Of a DNA stretch of 25,630 nucleotides, positions 11,531-22,349 are shown piece by piece. The stretch is from NCBI GenBank assembly GCA_000697335.1, contig JNEM01015346.1, positions 1 to 25,630 of the forward strand. Direction: 5' to 3'. Within the stretch, counting starts at the first letter, position 1. Every line of letters starts with the position of its first letter. This DNA comes from Conidiobolus incongruus B7586. Taxonomy: Eukaryota > Entomophthoromycota > Entomophthoromycetes > Entomophthorales > Conidiobolaceae. The notes beneath the pieces were generated by a model. That model searched no databases and was not told the DNA's origin. It saw only the letters and a list, made by a program, of their open reading frames with translations. The position numbers were made by a program, and so were the translations under genes.

Positions 11531-12569
11531 ACTTGAATCATTTGAAATTTAAATTATATAAACGATTAACAAATTTGATTATATTATTTAATAAAAATCT
11601 TTATATTGAACATAATTTATTATATCTTTATTCATATTTTTTATAAAATAATTTTAATATAAAATAATGTAAATTAAACAATTTAGTTGGTTGATGGTTA
11701 CAGAATAAATTATAACCAATGAGAATTGGTAAATATTAATACATTTATTATATTTAGATTTGTTGGATATAAAACATAAAATTAATTTGTATTATATGGA
11801 TTTGAATTTTCAAAAAAAGCTAAAAATGATTGGTTAAATTTTTAACTAAATAATTCTAATATAAATTTGACTAATTTTTTAATAAATAAAAATATAATTT
11901 AAATGAAAATTGTAACAAATGTAAATTGTACAAAGTATATTGCATTAAATCATTTACCCAGTTTAACTCCAAATTCTAAATATTGTATTTAATTATAAAT
12001 TGCATTTAGTTTATTCTTTAGATTCACTAAAAATATTGATCTAATAGATAGATATTCAAAGCAATGTAATGATATTAGAGGTTATATCGCCAGATATTAT
12101 TAGATATTTCTTTCTGTGAGGAATTACCAATTCACCAGAAAGAATCAAACATTGTCAATATATTTCAAAAAGCTCAATTTTTGTAAATTTTATAACTGTC
12201 CAATATTTCAGTAATACACTAATTTGAGTATATTCATATTATCAATTAAAATATAAACTGGACCATGTTAAATATAGTATATCATTTGATGCTTCCATCC
12301 ATACACCATAATTTAATCAATTTAATCAACAGGAATTGATGCAACCAAAATTTGAAATAAGTCACGAAAATGTTGATGACCACATATAAAAAATTTGGAA
12401 GAGGAAATAAATTGAATAGCTAAATTAAATATTATGGAGTCCAATCAAGTTTTTTATCATTTATCAATTCTTGACTATTATAAATAACACTGAAGTCATT
12501 ATACTTTGACCTATTTAATAATTGGAATGAAGTTGGCAGTTCTTGTAATGACGTTAGGAAATTTGATAA
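11531..12569. other. AT-rich intergenic stretch
   Basis: 3' flank of the kinesin gene. No gene is supported. At 12109-12143 there is an inverted repeat (TCTTTCTG-TGA against TCAC-CAGAAAGA, 12-nt loop). A 21-codon open frame starts at ATG 12527 with a hydrophobic, signal-like beginning (MKLAVLVMTLGNLING) and overlaps the start of the next ORF in another frame. Confidence 0.5.
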
Positions 12570-12719
12570 ATGGTAGTCGTACCGACTGTTGATGTGTTAC
12601 TTGCACAACCTTCTAGCACACCTGTAGCTGCCGGAAATCCTATGGAAATGGCTAAAGAATATATGAATCCTATGACCAATCCATTTTCATCACCTTGGCT
12701 CAAGACGATGTTCGGATAA
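12570..12719 (+). CDS. Possible small protein of 49 aa
   Basis: ATG at 12570 to TAA at 12719. The stretch is visibly richer in G and C and in Ala, Pro and Ser codons than the flanks, as in the exons of nearby genes. The product reads as a hydrophilic peptide with VVVPTVDVLLAQPSSTPVAA near the start and NPFSSPWLKTMFG at the end. It has no membrane segment or known motif, and I do not recognise a family. It could equally be the last exon of a spliced gene: an acceptor-like AG lies just inside the ORF at 12575-12576. A 21-codon signal-like frame begins 43 nt upstream out of phase. Coding status rests on composition only. Confidence 0.35.
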   Translation: MVVVPTVDVLLAQPSSTPVAAGNPMEMAKEYMNPMTNPFSSPWLKTMFG

Positions 12720-13305
12720 TTTACTAAACATTGATATTAGTTAATAGCTAAGTTTCTTATTAACAATAGCAATACCTTAATAAATTAATAGGTATAGTTT
12801 AATTATCTATACTTTTTTCACTAATTCAATGTTTATTATATTAGATGAATCATTTACTTGATACCAAATTTACTTTTTTTCCTAATAAACCAATATCAAA
12901 ATAATAAACACAATTTGGAAACTGTGAAAAAAGTTTAAACTCTATCAATAGTATCTCAATAAATGATTAATTAATGGTTATTATTAATAAAAATGATCTT
13001 TATTATAATATGAATTTAAAAATTGCAATAATTAATGAATTTTAATTAATATCTTATAAATTGGTCAATTGTAAATGATTCATATAAGTAATTTATTGGA
13101 AACCCATATAATCCAATCAATTAGTTATAATTAGTCTTTTAATTTTCAAACTCAATTTCGTCATTACCCTCAGTTTCAAGAAAATTGATTAAGTTAAAAA
13201 TATATTTGAAATTTCTATACTCTAAAAGTATATAAGTCTAGCAATATCATAGTTATATCACTGATGTTATTTTAATCGTACATTTAATTATAATTGAAGC
13301 TAACT
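12720..13305. other. Intergenic, upstream of the membrane-protein gene
   Basis: AT-rich and without a supported gene. It presumably holds the promoter of the gene starting at 13306; no specific element was identified. Confidence 0.5.
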
Positions 13306-14382
13306 ATGAGCTTCAATAGCAACAGTACGAATGTAGAGTCACCAACATTACCATATGATAATGATAATAATTTGAATTCACCTTGTATCAGTATATCTCC
13401 AGTTGTAAGTCATGAGAATTATACTCAATATCCACAATGTCTCATGCCACATAAAAATAATCCTTTTTATCCTCAGAGGTATAGGATTACGCCTCCATCT
13501 CCGATATTGAGACCTATGTATATTCCAGAATGGAGACCTTTGCCAACACCTCCAGTCAAAGCTCAATCAACGTTGTCAGATTCTTTGCACAATGATAACA
13601 GTGAATTGAGTATGAATATGCAAGGATTTGGATGTACCGAGAACCTTTCCAATACCAATCGACTGTGGACTTCAGTAGAGACTTCCAACTCCATAGTGAG
13701 TGGCCAATCGTTCAATCCAATGAAAGACGAAAGCGAAATAATTGATATGATTAATCGAAACTATGCACCTTCGACTGACACAATTTTCACAAAGTCGGAG
13801 AGGACTGGATTTCTAATGCGTATGCGAATCCCTTTTAGCTCAACGTCAACTTTGGGAGAATTGCATAACCAATACGAGACATTTTGGATGCCAGCTATGG
13901 GAATTGCAAGGCTTCTATCAATACTCAATGGTATCGTCATTCTACTGGGAGTGATATGGGCTCATTTGAGTCTTATGTCAAATCCTGAAAAAATATTAAA
14001 ATCTGCGCAATTCTTTCTATTTTATACTGCAACTATCTTGAACATTAACTTCAATTGGTATCTTCTCCAAGCTGATCACTTCAATAGACCGAAACCTCAA
14101 TTCGACTTTACATCAGATTTGACCCTAGTATTGACGGAGATATTCGTATTTATATTTGAATTTTTAGTAGTTTTTACTTTTAAATCTCATTATAATTGCT
14201 CAGCTAAAGAGGCGTAAGTACCTAAAATTATCATTATTAATCTTTTTATAACAAGTTATTTTAGATGTGATCTATTGCTATTATTCAAAATAACCATCTG
14301 GATGCAACTGTCAATAGGATTTATTACACTAATATTCAATATTATTTACTCTAAAATTTTTCATTTTTTTAAAATAATATAA
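13306..14382 (+). CDS. Unrecognised four-helix membrane protein with disordered N-terminus
   Basis: Two exons, 13306-14213 and 14265-14382, join through a 51-nt GT-AG intron to give 341 aa. The start is the ATG at 13306 (MSFNSNS); the frame is open four codons further upstream but has no earlier ATG. Residues 1 to about 185 are rich in Asn, Ser and Pro, including a proline-rich patch (RPLPTPPVKAQ), and look disordered and cytosolic. Four hydrophobic segments follow at about 199-221, 234-254, 273-293 and 306-330. The fourth is supplied mostly by exon 2, which supports the splice model. The 4-TM layout recalls MARVEL/tetraspan-type proteins, but no diagnostic motif is seen and I do not assign a family. 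It ends KIFHFFKII. Coding is well supported by composition and by the intron. Confidence 0.8.
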
Positions 14383-16659
14383 TTTAATATAATAAATAAT
14401 ATAAATATTAAAATTAAATGTTTATTAATGAATGAATAATTGATCACTATTATTGGAGATTTTCAATATTGGTATCAACATTGGCATTTAGTAGGTTGTT
14501 GAGACCGAGTACAATTTTGAGTGTAAAAAGACCTCGAGCTTGTCTACTTGGATGCCATTAATCAGTATATTGCAGTTAGAAATAAGATTCATCACTATTA
14601 TCTTAATGAGAATTCGAAGTTGTGAAAGCTGACAGCAAAGTTACCAAAATGAGTTGATAAACAAATTGCATTCTGAAGTGATACTAAAGTTATTAGGATT
14701 AATGATTGTATTGAATTTTATAAGCATTCCAAAACTCATATTTATACTTTTCTAAACTATTCACTTATATCAGTCACTATAAAACGAACATTACGTGTAT
14801 CTATTGCATCATCGTCAAATCCGTTATTTAAACTTTTAGTTGGAAATTATTTTTCATTCACAATCTATACACATCTAACAATTCATATCACAGCTTGAAG
14901 AATATCCCGAGATATTATGGACTAAAAGGGATATTATCAATGTAAATATATCGAAAAGATTAGTATAACAATGCTAATTGGTATTTGAGAACATTTTAAT
15001 TAACTTTACTGATTTCTAGACATGAAATATTATTGGAAATTGATGGAACTTAAGAATTTGAATGAAGTTTTATTAAATTGAATTAAAGCAAATAAGAAAA
15101 ATATATATATAATTACAATATCCCTAATAAATCATTATATTTACTGTTCAATCAAATTATTATTATTTTTATAATTATATTATTTAATTAGAGATTGACA
15201 ATTGATTGAACAATTTCAAAATTTAATTCTAAATTCATAATCTTAAAAATATAAATTGAGAGTTTAATTAAATATAATAAGTTTGGAATTTTGACAAAAA
15301 TAACTTGAGTAATTTCAATTTGATTAAATCTCCTTAAGTGTTATAATATTTTATCAAGACTTTAATTTTATTATTGTTATTAGTATTTATTTGTCATTTA
15401 TTAAATAATTATTTAGATGATAGTTAAATTTGATTAAGATTTAAAAAATTCCTAGATTATTAAATAATATTGAAAAAAGTCTGTTTACTTGTAAATTTAA
15501 AAATTCTTAGAATTATTATACAAAACCTTTAATATAAACTAGGAGTTATTTTGAACTTCTAAATAAACATATTTTATTGAATCCCATATACGTAATTTGT
15601 CAGAATATTTTCACTCTAATAATATACAATTTTATAAATTAAATATACTAAACGGTGAGATAGATAATGAATTCATAATATTAATTCGAATAATGCCAAT
15701 TATTGATTTTATTCATTAATTTGAAATTATTATTAGGAGATAAGGAATATAAAACTATTGATAAATCAATAACAATATTCAGATCCTTATAGAATCAATT
15801 GATTTATCAATTAAAAGCAACATCAATATTATTACCAATGATGCGATCCATTGATTAATATTTGTTATATTTTTATATATCCACTAAAAAAAGCATTTTA
15901 ATGCTGAATTAATTGGTACTATTGTCATTAAAGTATCATTGTTAAAAGAATATTTTTTTATTTGAACCAATGATAGTCAAGGGAGAACAGAGGTACAGAT
16001 ATAAATAATTTGTTTATTATTAGAACAGAGTGTAAAGATCCTTTCATTATATTTAATATTAAAACTATCCTATCTTTAAAAATTATCCCATCAATAGATT
16101 GATTGAATTTATTATTTACTGGGCATTATTGAAATAAGTGTGGAATCTATAATGCGGATTGATGGTTCTTATACTATAAATACTTTAATTAGTTTAAAAC
16201 AAAATTTATTGATTTGTTCGAAATAACAATACTAACATCTTTATAAATAATTTTGGTGATTGTATTAATACTTCTCTATATTAAAATTGTATATATTGAA
16301 AGTTTGTTTCAATTTAATGATATTATAGTAAAATCATTTACAATTTATATTCTTAACAAATATAAGTAATAATCACTTTGTTTTAATTAATATATTAAAA
16401 AAAATAAATATCAAAGGAAAAGTGAAATAATTGAATAATATTATGATGGCATATAATGAAGAAATAAAGAATAAAAATTTATAATTCTAAAAATGACTAA
16501 ACAAAAGATTAAATAGATGAAATTTAATAAATTACAATGTCTATGTGTTATTTTATTAATAAAAGTAAATTTAGATATATGTGACAATTATTATTTGATT
16601 GATATCTTTTCTCACTCAAAATATTACCAAGTTTCTTATTACCCAGATTAGGCCATATT
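14383..16659. other. AT-rich intergenic stretch
   Basis: No gene is supported. Between about 14450 and 14920 composition is somewhat less AT-rich and short frames are open on both strands; this may be a decayed gene or element, but nothing is recognisable. At 15758-15770 and 15798-15810 there is a perfect 13-bp inverted repeat (TTGATAAATCAAT) with a 27-bp centre. Confidence 0.5.
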
Positions 16660-17118
16660 AACATTCTACCAGCCACATGGCTGAGTGACCTCACTATCGC
16701 TCCGTCGTAGCATACTTATACCAACATTTTTCACTTAATTCTACAGGATGAATTTTTCTCTCTACTTTTTACTAATATACCTTTTATCCTACTTCAAGTC
16801 CGCCCTCTTAGTATACTCAAGTAGCCGCTTATATCTCCATTTGAGTCATCTTCCACTATTCGCTCTACACCCGTTCCTGTTGATATTTTGCGATTCCATC
16901 CCTTTAGCATGCCGGATCCTCACACCGCCACTGTTGCTACTGGACTAGTCACTCTCTTCAACGCTCCGTTTACAAGTAATCATAGCCGGATGGGTAGGAA
17001 ACTGATCATCTGTAATATACCTCAGTTTGTAGGTGCCATGCTTCGCAACCTGGCCTACACAATGACTGTGCCAGTGTTCTCGATGATCCTCAAAGAGCTA
17101 ATAGTCGCTATATTATAG
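16660..17118. other. GC-richer island just upstream of tRNA-Asn, possible element remnant
   Basis: Composition changes abruptly from AT-rich flanks to near-balanced sequence, and the island ends 5 bp before the tRNA gene. On the plus strand a frame is open across 16825-17118; from ATG 16909 it would give 69 aa (MPDPHTATVATGL...), with no family I recognise. On the minus strand, 16950-17095 contains GQVAKHGTYKLRYI followed by PTHPA. This resembles the GPY/F module at the end of Ty3/gypsy integrases (pattern G-T-Y-x-L-R ... P-x-H). Ty3-type elements are known to insert just upstream of tRNA genes, so an old gypsy fragment is plausible; if so it is broken and far from complete. A small host exon on the plus strand cannot be excluded. 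Confidence 0.35.
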
Positions 17119-17122
17119 CAAA

Positions 17123-17196
17123 GCTTCCATGGCGCAATTGGTTAGCGCGTCCGACTGTTAATCGGGAGGTTGGTGGTTCAAGCCCACCTGGGAGCG
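17123..17196 (+). tRNA. tRNA-Asn: tRNA-Asn(GTT)
   Basis: A full cloverleaf of 74 nt without intron. The acceptor stem GCTTCCA pairs with TGGGAGC (one G-T pair), and the discriminator is G. The D stem is GCGC/GCGC. Anticodon stem TCCGA/TCGGG encloses the loop CTGTTAA with anticodon GTT. The T stem is GGTGG/CCACC with loop TTCAAGC. A-box (TGGCGCAATTGG) and B-box (GGTTCAAGCC) match the Pol III promoter consensus. TTTT follows directly. Confidence 0.97.
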
Positions 17197-17200
17197 TTTT
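17197..17200 (+). terminator. RNA polymerase III terminator of tRNA-Asn
   Basis: A run of four T immediately after the discriminator base of the tRNA, the usual minimal Pol III stop. Confidence 0.8.
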
Positions 17201-18156
17201 GGTACTAGGTCATTAATATTACTTTAATCATAACCAATTTTGCCCATATTTTTATCACCAAATCATTTTAATTCAATATATAAATTAATTATAATATCTA
17301 CTCAAATAATACCAATATTATAATAAATATTATAATTTATAAATAAAATTATTCTTTTTAAATTAAAATTAAAGAATATTTTTCATTTTAATAATTAAAT
17401 TGATTTAGGATATAATTAATTGAGATGATTAAAAAAATTATAAAATAATTAATTATTTTTATTCAAATTTGTAATATTAATATGTTATATGACAATAACC
17501 ACTGTATTTTATACAATATTTCAAATTATTCATAAATTCCAATTATAAATCAGTTGCAATAGATGTGAACTTTTATTTAATGACAATTATTTTTTTTGCT
17601 CAGAAACACATAAATACAGAAATAATTAATACATTTTGAACAAGAGTGAAATTTTACAGTGAGCAAAACATGTAATAAATTTAATAATATTTATTTATTA
17701 AATTCATTGATTTAAATCAGTTTATTAACTCTAAAAATCTTTCACTTTTGCATCTTTATTTTCTAATTCTTTGATTAGTTCAACAAATACAATAAAAATC
17801 ATACAATTAATTTGGTTAAAATCAAGGAGTAAAGAAAATACCTCCAATACTAATTGTGACACTATATTATGCTGACTAATTTATCACATTCTAACTCAGG
17901 AGATAGAACTTATTTACCCAAATTAGAAATAAATCAAATCTCCCATAATATATACTAAATCAATTAAATGTTTGAAGCTAATTAAACTTGATTAATTTAA
18001 AAGTTTGATATATTTAAAAAAATAGTTGAAATAAATTAAAATTGTAAATAATTGAAAAATTAATACATTAAAAAAATATTTTCTATATATATATATGTAT
18101 GTATGTATGTATATATTTATATTTATAAAAAAATATAATATTGAATAATTTTTAAT
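17201..18156. other. AT-rich intergenic stretch with microsatellite
   Basis: No gene is supported. A short microsatellite of TA and TGTA units lies at about 18084-18116, just upstream of the next gene. A 60-codon minus-strand open frame over it (17992-18174) is low-complexity and not believable as coding. Confidence 0.6.
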
Positions 18157-20793
18157 ATGGAACAATATCATCAAAGTGTATTAAATTTTATTTATTACGA
18201 TTGGAAACCTTTTGACTTATTAGTAATATTATTTAAAATAAAATTTTTTTATATATATTGAATAAATTTAATTTAGAATGATAACCAATCCAACGAAATT
18301 CTCCAAACAGAAATGGAAATTGATAAAAATCAATTTCAAGCCCCTGTGAATATTAATGGTAGTATAAAAAAAGATACCTTGAATGGTTATAAGCTAAATA
18401 ATAATGTTAATTTCAATATTCAACCAACTCAAACGTATTTTTTAACATTTTTAATTAAAATTTAATTAATATATATTTAATAATATATTTAGTGGAGTAA
18501 ATAATCGCGTTGACAACAATATTGGTTTGGATTCTCCTTCCCCTCCAAATTCGCCTCTTATGCCCAAAACGTCGAATGAATATTCCCACAAGGATAGTAA
18601 TATTGAGCTATGGAAGAGTGAAGGAATATTCAATGATAACGAATGGGAAATTGAAAATGAGTTCAGAGTTGGTAACGACAGATTGTCAGAACTTAGTTTA
18701 GATTTAATCAATTCCAATTTCAATTATCATCCAGCTCTTAACAGCGATTACGACGGTTGGAGTACGCGATCTTCCCTGGCAAATCCCGATTTTCTAAATT
18801 CACTAAACCAAATTCATGAGAATAATATTGATAAAAGTGATATGATTTTAAATAAACACTCTAAGCAGCAGAATCTCATTCGTATTTCAGCAACGAATCA
18901 ATTGCCTGTAGCCAATCAGAAGTAATTAACATATTATAACTAATTGACTAATTGATTAATAGATAAATTTAATAATTTTATTTAGGGATAATCTAAATAG
19001 AAATTTTATGAATATAACGAAACATCATAAACGAATCTTAAACTATAAAAAATTCAAAGTAACATTCAGGATCCAATATTTATTCCAATTATATAATCAA
19101 AATCCTTAGAAATTGCAAATATCCAAACCTATGAACAATAACAAACTGAGGTGGAATCCTGTAGAATTCAAGTTCCCTCCTTTCAAACGATGGATTGAGC
19201 ACTCCCTCAAAGACTACAGTCTCATACTCAAATACAAAATGATTCAAGTATATCTAAAATCATTTTTAAAGTTTAAACTCACCAATCACAGAAGTATAAT
19301 ATTTTTAAATAAGAAATTCATTAAAAAGGTAAACTTATTTTAAATTAGCTTTTTAATAATAAAATTAATAGTTTAAATAGTATTCCAAAAATAAAAATTA
19401 TTTTAATAGGACTAGAGATTCTATTCGTAGAAAATTAAATTTAATGTATTTAAGGTATTAATTTTAATTTATATTATTGAAAATATTAATAATTTGAACT
19501 TTTTTTAGACAACAAAAACCTTATCATGAGTATTTGAATCAATTGCAGCTTCCTTTACGCTCTCAAATCCAATACCAATTTAAATTCCAATACCCTCAGT
19601 CTAATCCATCATCAATTTCGTTGCAATCTGTAATTATTTCAATTTATTTAATTAATCTCATGTACTGATTTATTTTGATTAAATTAGGATTTTAACACTT
19701 ATCAATTCTTTCAAAGAAATCCAATTCAAAATCAGTTTAACTCTTTCGATTATGAATTTTACGATTCCGAATTAATGCATTTATTACAAGAATTTAATGA
19801 TAATCGATTAAAAAGTAATTATATGATTCATTAATCTTAATCCATAAATTAACATTGTTTTATAGAGACTTCATTTGTTAAGCTAAGATTGATATTTCAC
19901 AAATTCTCAGAATTGAAACATTCTAGTAATATTAATAATTTGACTACTCTAGGTAATTGTTTAGCTTTTATTTATATTTTTATAATTATAATTAATATTA
20001 TCGGTTCTAGTTCATACTTTTCAAAAGTGGCGACTTGTAAATACATATTGTCAAAATCAACAGAATCAATCATTTCAGTTTAATACTACGAAATTAATGA
20101 CACCAAGAAGAGCAAAAACTATTCAATTCCAATCATTAAAAAATGTCACTTTGAACCCTGAGTCTTCCCAAGCTTCTACACCAAACTTCAATCGCCAAAA
20201 GCTTTTCGCTCACTCTCGATCCCAGTCTTTCCAGCTCTCGAGTTCTGCCCAAAGTAGTAGCAACAAAATACTTGTAAGTAGTGCTAAGTCGACACCGCTC
20301 TCCAGCTTTTCTACAGAGCCGGATATGGTAACACCCACTTCAAATCGTCTAAGTCTCACAAAGACTATCACCCCTAGCATGTCGTTCCAAACAGCAGTGT
20401 CCCCCAATGAGCATCAAGACGCTGCCAACTTGCACCAAGCTTACAAGCAATTCATGAAGGATCGTATGCTCAAAAATAGTTTCAACCAATGGCGTAACTT
20501 CAATCAACTCAAGAACAAATTGCCCATTGATATTCAGGACAAGCAGAAATTGAGACTCTTCAAGTGTTGGAGAAGATTCAATCAGTTGGAACAATTTGAC
20601 CAAGACATTAAAATGGTAAATTTATTTCATATATTTGTTTTCAATTTAATAATAATATAATAATTAGAATTTGTCTAAAACCTCTCTTGGTGTTAAACTA
20701 ACTAGTAATTTGATGAATGAGTGGCTATCGTTAGATAAAAGTATGAAAAATGATAATCCACAAAATTCTCAATTTAATAAATTTTATTATTAA
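18157..20793 (+). CDS. Sfi1-like centrin-binding-repeat protein (tentative)
   Basis: Model from splice signals: exons 18157-18222, 18277-18434, 18493-18921, 18986-19058, 19110-19328, 19381-19454, 19509-19629, 19688-19814, 19866-19952, 20011-20615, 20668-20793. They keep one frame for 694 aa, and all ten introns are GT-AG of 51-64 nt. Residues 1 to about 240 are polar and Asn/Ser-rich, with PSPPNSP. The C-terminal half carries helix-like units with the Sfi1 pattern L-x(2,3)-F-x-x-W-R: LVHTFQKWR (W near 458), LKNSFNQWR (W near 612), LRLFKCWRR (W near 638), and a weaker FKRWI near 269. Between 481 and about 590 is a Ser/Thr-Pro-rich linker (MTPRRAK, STPNF, SMSFQ) that may be phosphorylated. Sfi1 binds centrin at spindle pole bodies or centrosomes. 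Here the repeats are few and irregular, so the family call is inference; coding is well supported. Confidence 0.75.
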
Positions 20794-21389
20794 AATTATT
20801 AATTAATAAATATTATAATATAAAAATTTCTTGTTTTTTTAACAAATTTAAATAATTTCAATAATGATTTTATTAATTAAAATGATTATTAATTTTAAAT
20901 TATAAATATTTTAATAATAATTTTAAAACCTTACTAAGATAAAATCAATTTATTTTTTGTATTAATTTGTGGTTAATTTGAATACCTATATATATTGGAG
21001 TATTATGAAATAATTCAATTCATTTGATTCAAAATTTTTATATTTATACAAAATTTTTTTTGTTATGATTAGATTAAAATTTAAATTTCAAGATAAATTT
21101 GATTCAAAAGAATCATGATTTATTAATATATCCTTAAAATAGTAATTATAAATAGCTTTATTATAGCTTGCCTTGAAGACAGTCAGTAGTGCTAAAAATA
21201 CAACCTTAATTATATTGATAACTCTAATGTTTTGAACAAACTATATTTGGAATAAATTTGTAATTAGAATTAAATACAATGCTTTATTATAATTGAAATT
21301 TGAAATATTAAAAATAAATTTTGAATAGCTTAATATTTCTCAATATTATGATTATTGTTCAAAAAGTAATATATTTCATCTTTTTATAT
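20794..21389. other. Very AT-rich flank
   Basis: No gene is seen. It leads into the transposon block. The patch at about 21165-21235 is slightly less AT-rich but not recognisable. It may include the unrecognised outer end of the first mariner copy. Confidence 0.5.
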
Positions 21390-22260
21390 AAATTTTATTA
21401 CTTTGTATTTTTAATATTGGAAATTTTTTGCAATTCAAAATAAATATATAATATAAATTTAATAGTTTCTATTATTATTAATAACTTTTTACTATATTTT
21501 TAGCAAAGATCTAATACCTAAAAAATAATTCTTTTTTTTAAAGGCTGAAATTTGATGTTTTACAAACCAATCAAATTTTCTTGTAGAAATTTTTTTTCCT
21601 ATAAGCTAGTTTTTTAATTGCTTAAAGCAATTATAATTACATAGGTTATAATCTAAAGAATATATTAGATATAGTAGTTTTTTCCAGTTATTTTTAATTA
21701 AAAAGTTTTTTACAGCTTTAGATTTATGTATTTTGTAATTATAATATAAAATAATAAGTTTTCTTAAATTATATTGAGAATACTAATTAAAAATACTTTT
21801 ATTTAAAAAAGCAATATAAAGTTTACTATTAATTAATTTTTTTTAAAAACTAAATAAAAATAGCATATACTATTATAATTTATTATAATAATTAACATTT
21901 ATTTATTAACAAAATGTTTATTTAAAGGGATTTATAAAGGTGGTTAATTTAGTTTAATTTAACATCTTAATTTGTGTTTTAGTAAAAAATTATATATATA
22001 GATTTAAGATTCATCAATTATAATTATTTATTGTAATGATTTAGGCTTCTAATAATATTTTAGTAAATTTTGTTTAATAATAATTACTCTAGTTTTTATT
22101 AAGCTTTAGTTAAATTATAAGGTATTTATTTTATATTATTAATATCTAATCTAAGTTTCAATTTAAGTATATATAATATATTTATATAATTATTACTATT
22201 AAATTAAAAAAATAAGAAATTTTTTAATTTTTGATTTTTCAAACATATTATTAGTTTCAA
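21390..22260 (-). mobile_element. Mariner-like transposon copy M1 (decayed)
   Basis: The reverse complement of about 21412-22240 aligns along its length with 22660-23500 of copy M2, so this is a second copy of the same mariner family in opposite orientation. Shared stretches include the start of the catalytic region and the region before the last catalytic motif (the GATTATAAC-type motif near 21640-21655). Differences from M2 are mostly C/T and G/A transitions. The frame is not intact. The outer terminal repeats are poorly preserved, so the borders are approximate. Confidence 0.75.
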
Positions 22261-22349
22261 ATAAAAAAATATATACAAAACAAATAAGAAAATAAATAGT
22301 TTTAAATTATATATATATATATATAATAACATTTTTAATTAAAAAAATA

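Noticed and set aside
14450-14920. A possible degraded gene
   Set aside because: Composition hints at former coding sequence, but no frame, splice pattern or motif could be supported on either strand.
16748-16948. A 66-aa Leu/Phe/Ser-rich plus-strand ORF
   Set aside because: Its composition is what a pyrimidine-rich strand gives in any frame, and another frame is open for longer over most of it.
17992-18174. A 60-aa minus-strand ORF over the TA/TGTA microsatellite
   Set aside because: Low-complexity Ile/Tyr-rich translation of simple repeats.
19410-19454. Exon 6 of the Sfi1-like gene starting at the AG just before 19410
   Set aside because: That acceptor puts the following sequence out of phase. 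The acceptor ending at 19380 gives an in-frame exon and a 52-nt intron like its neighbours.
20018-20030. An acceptor at TTTTCAAAAG for exon 10 of the Sfi1-like gene
   Set aside because: The phase does not fit exon 9. The acceptor ending at 20010 keeps the frame and adds the LVHTFQKWR repeat.
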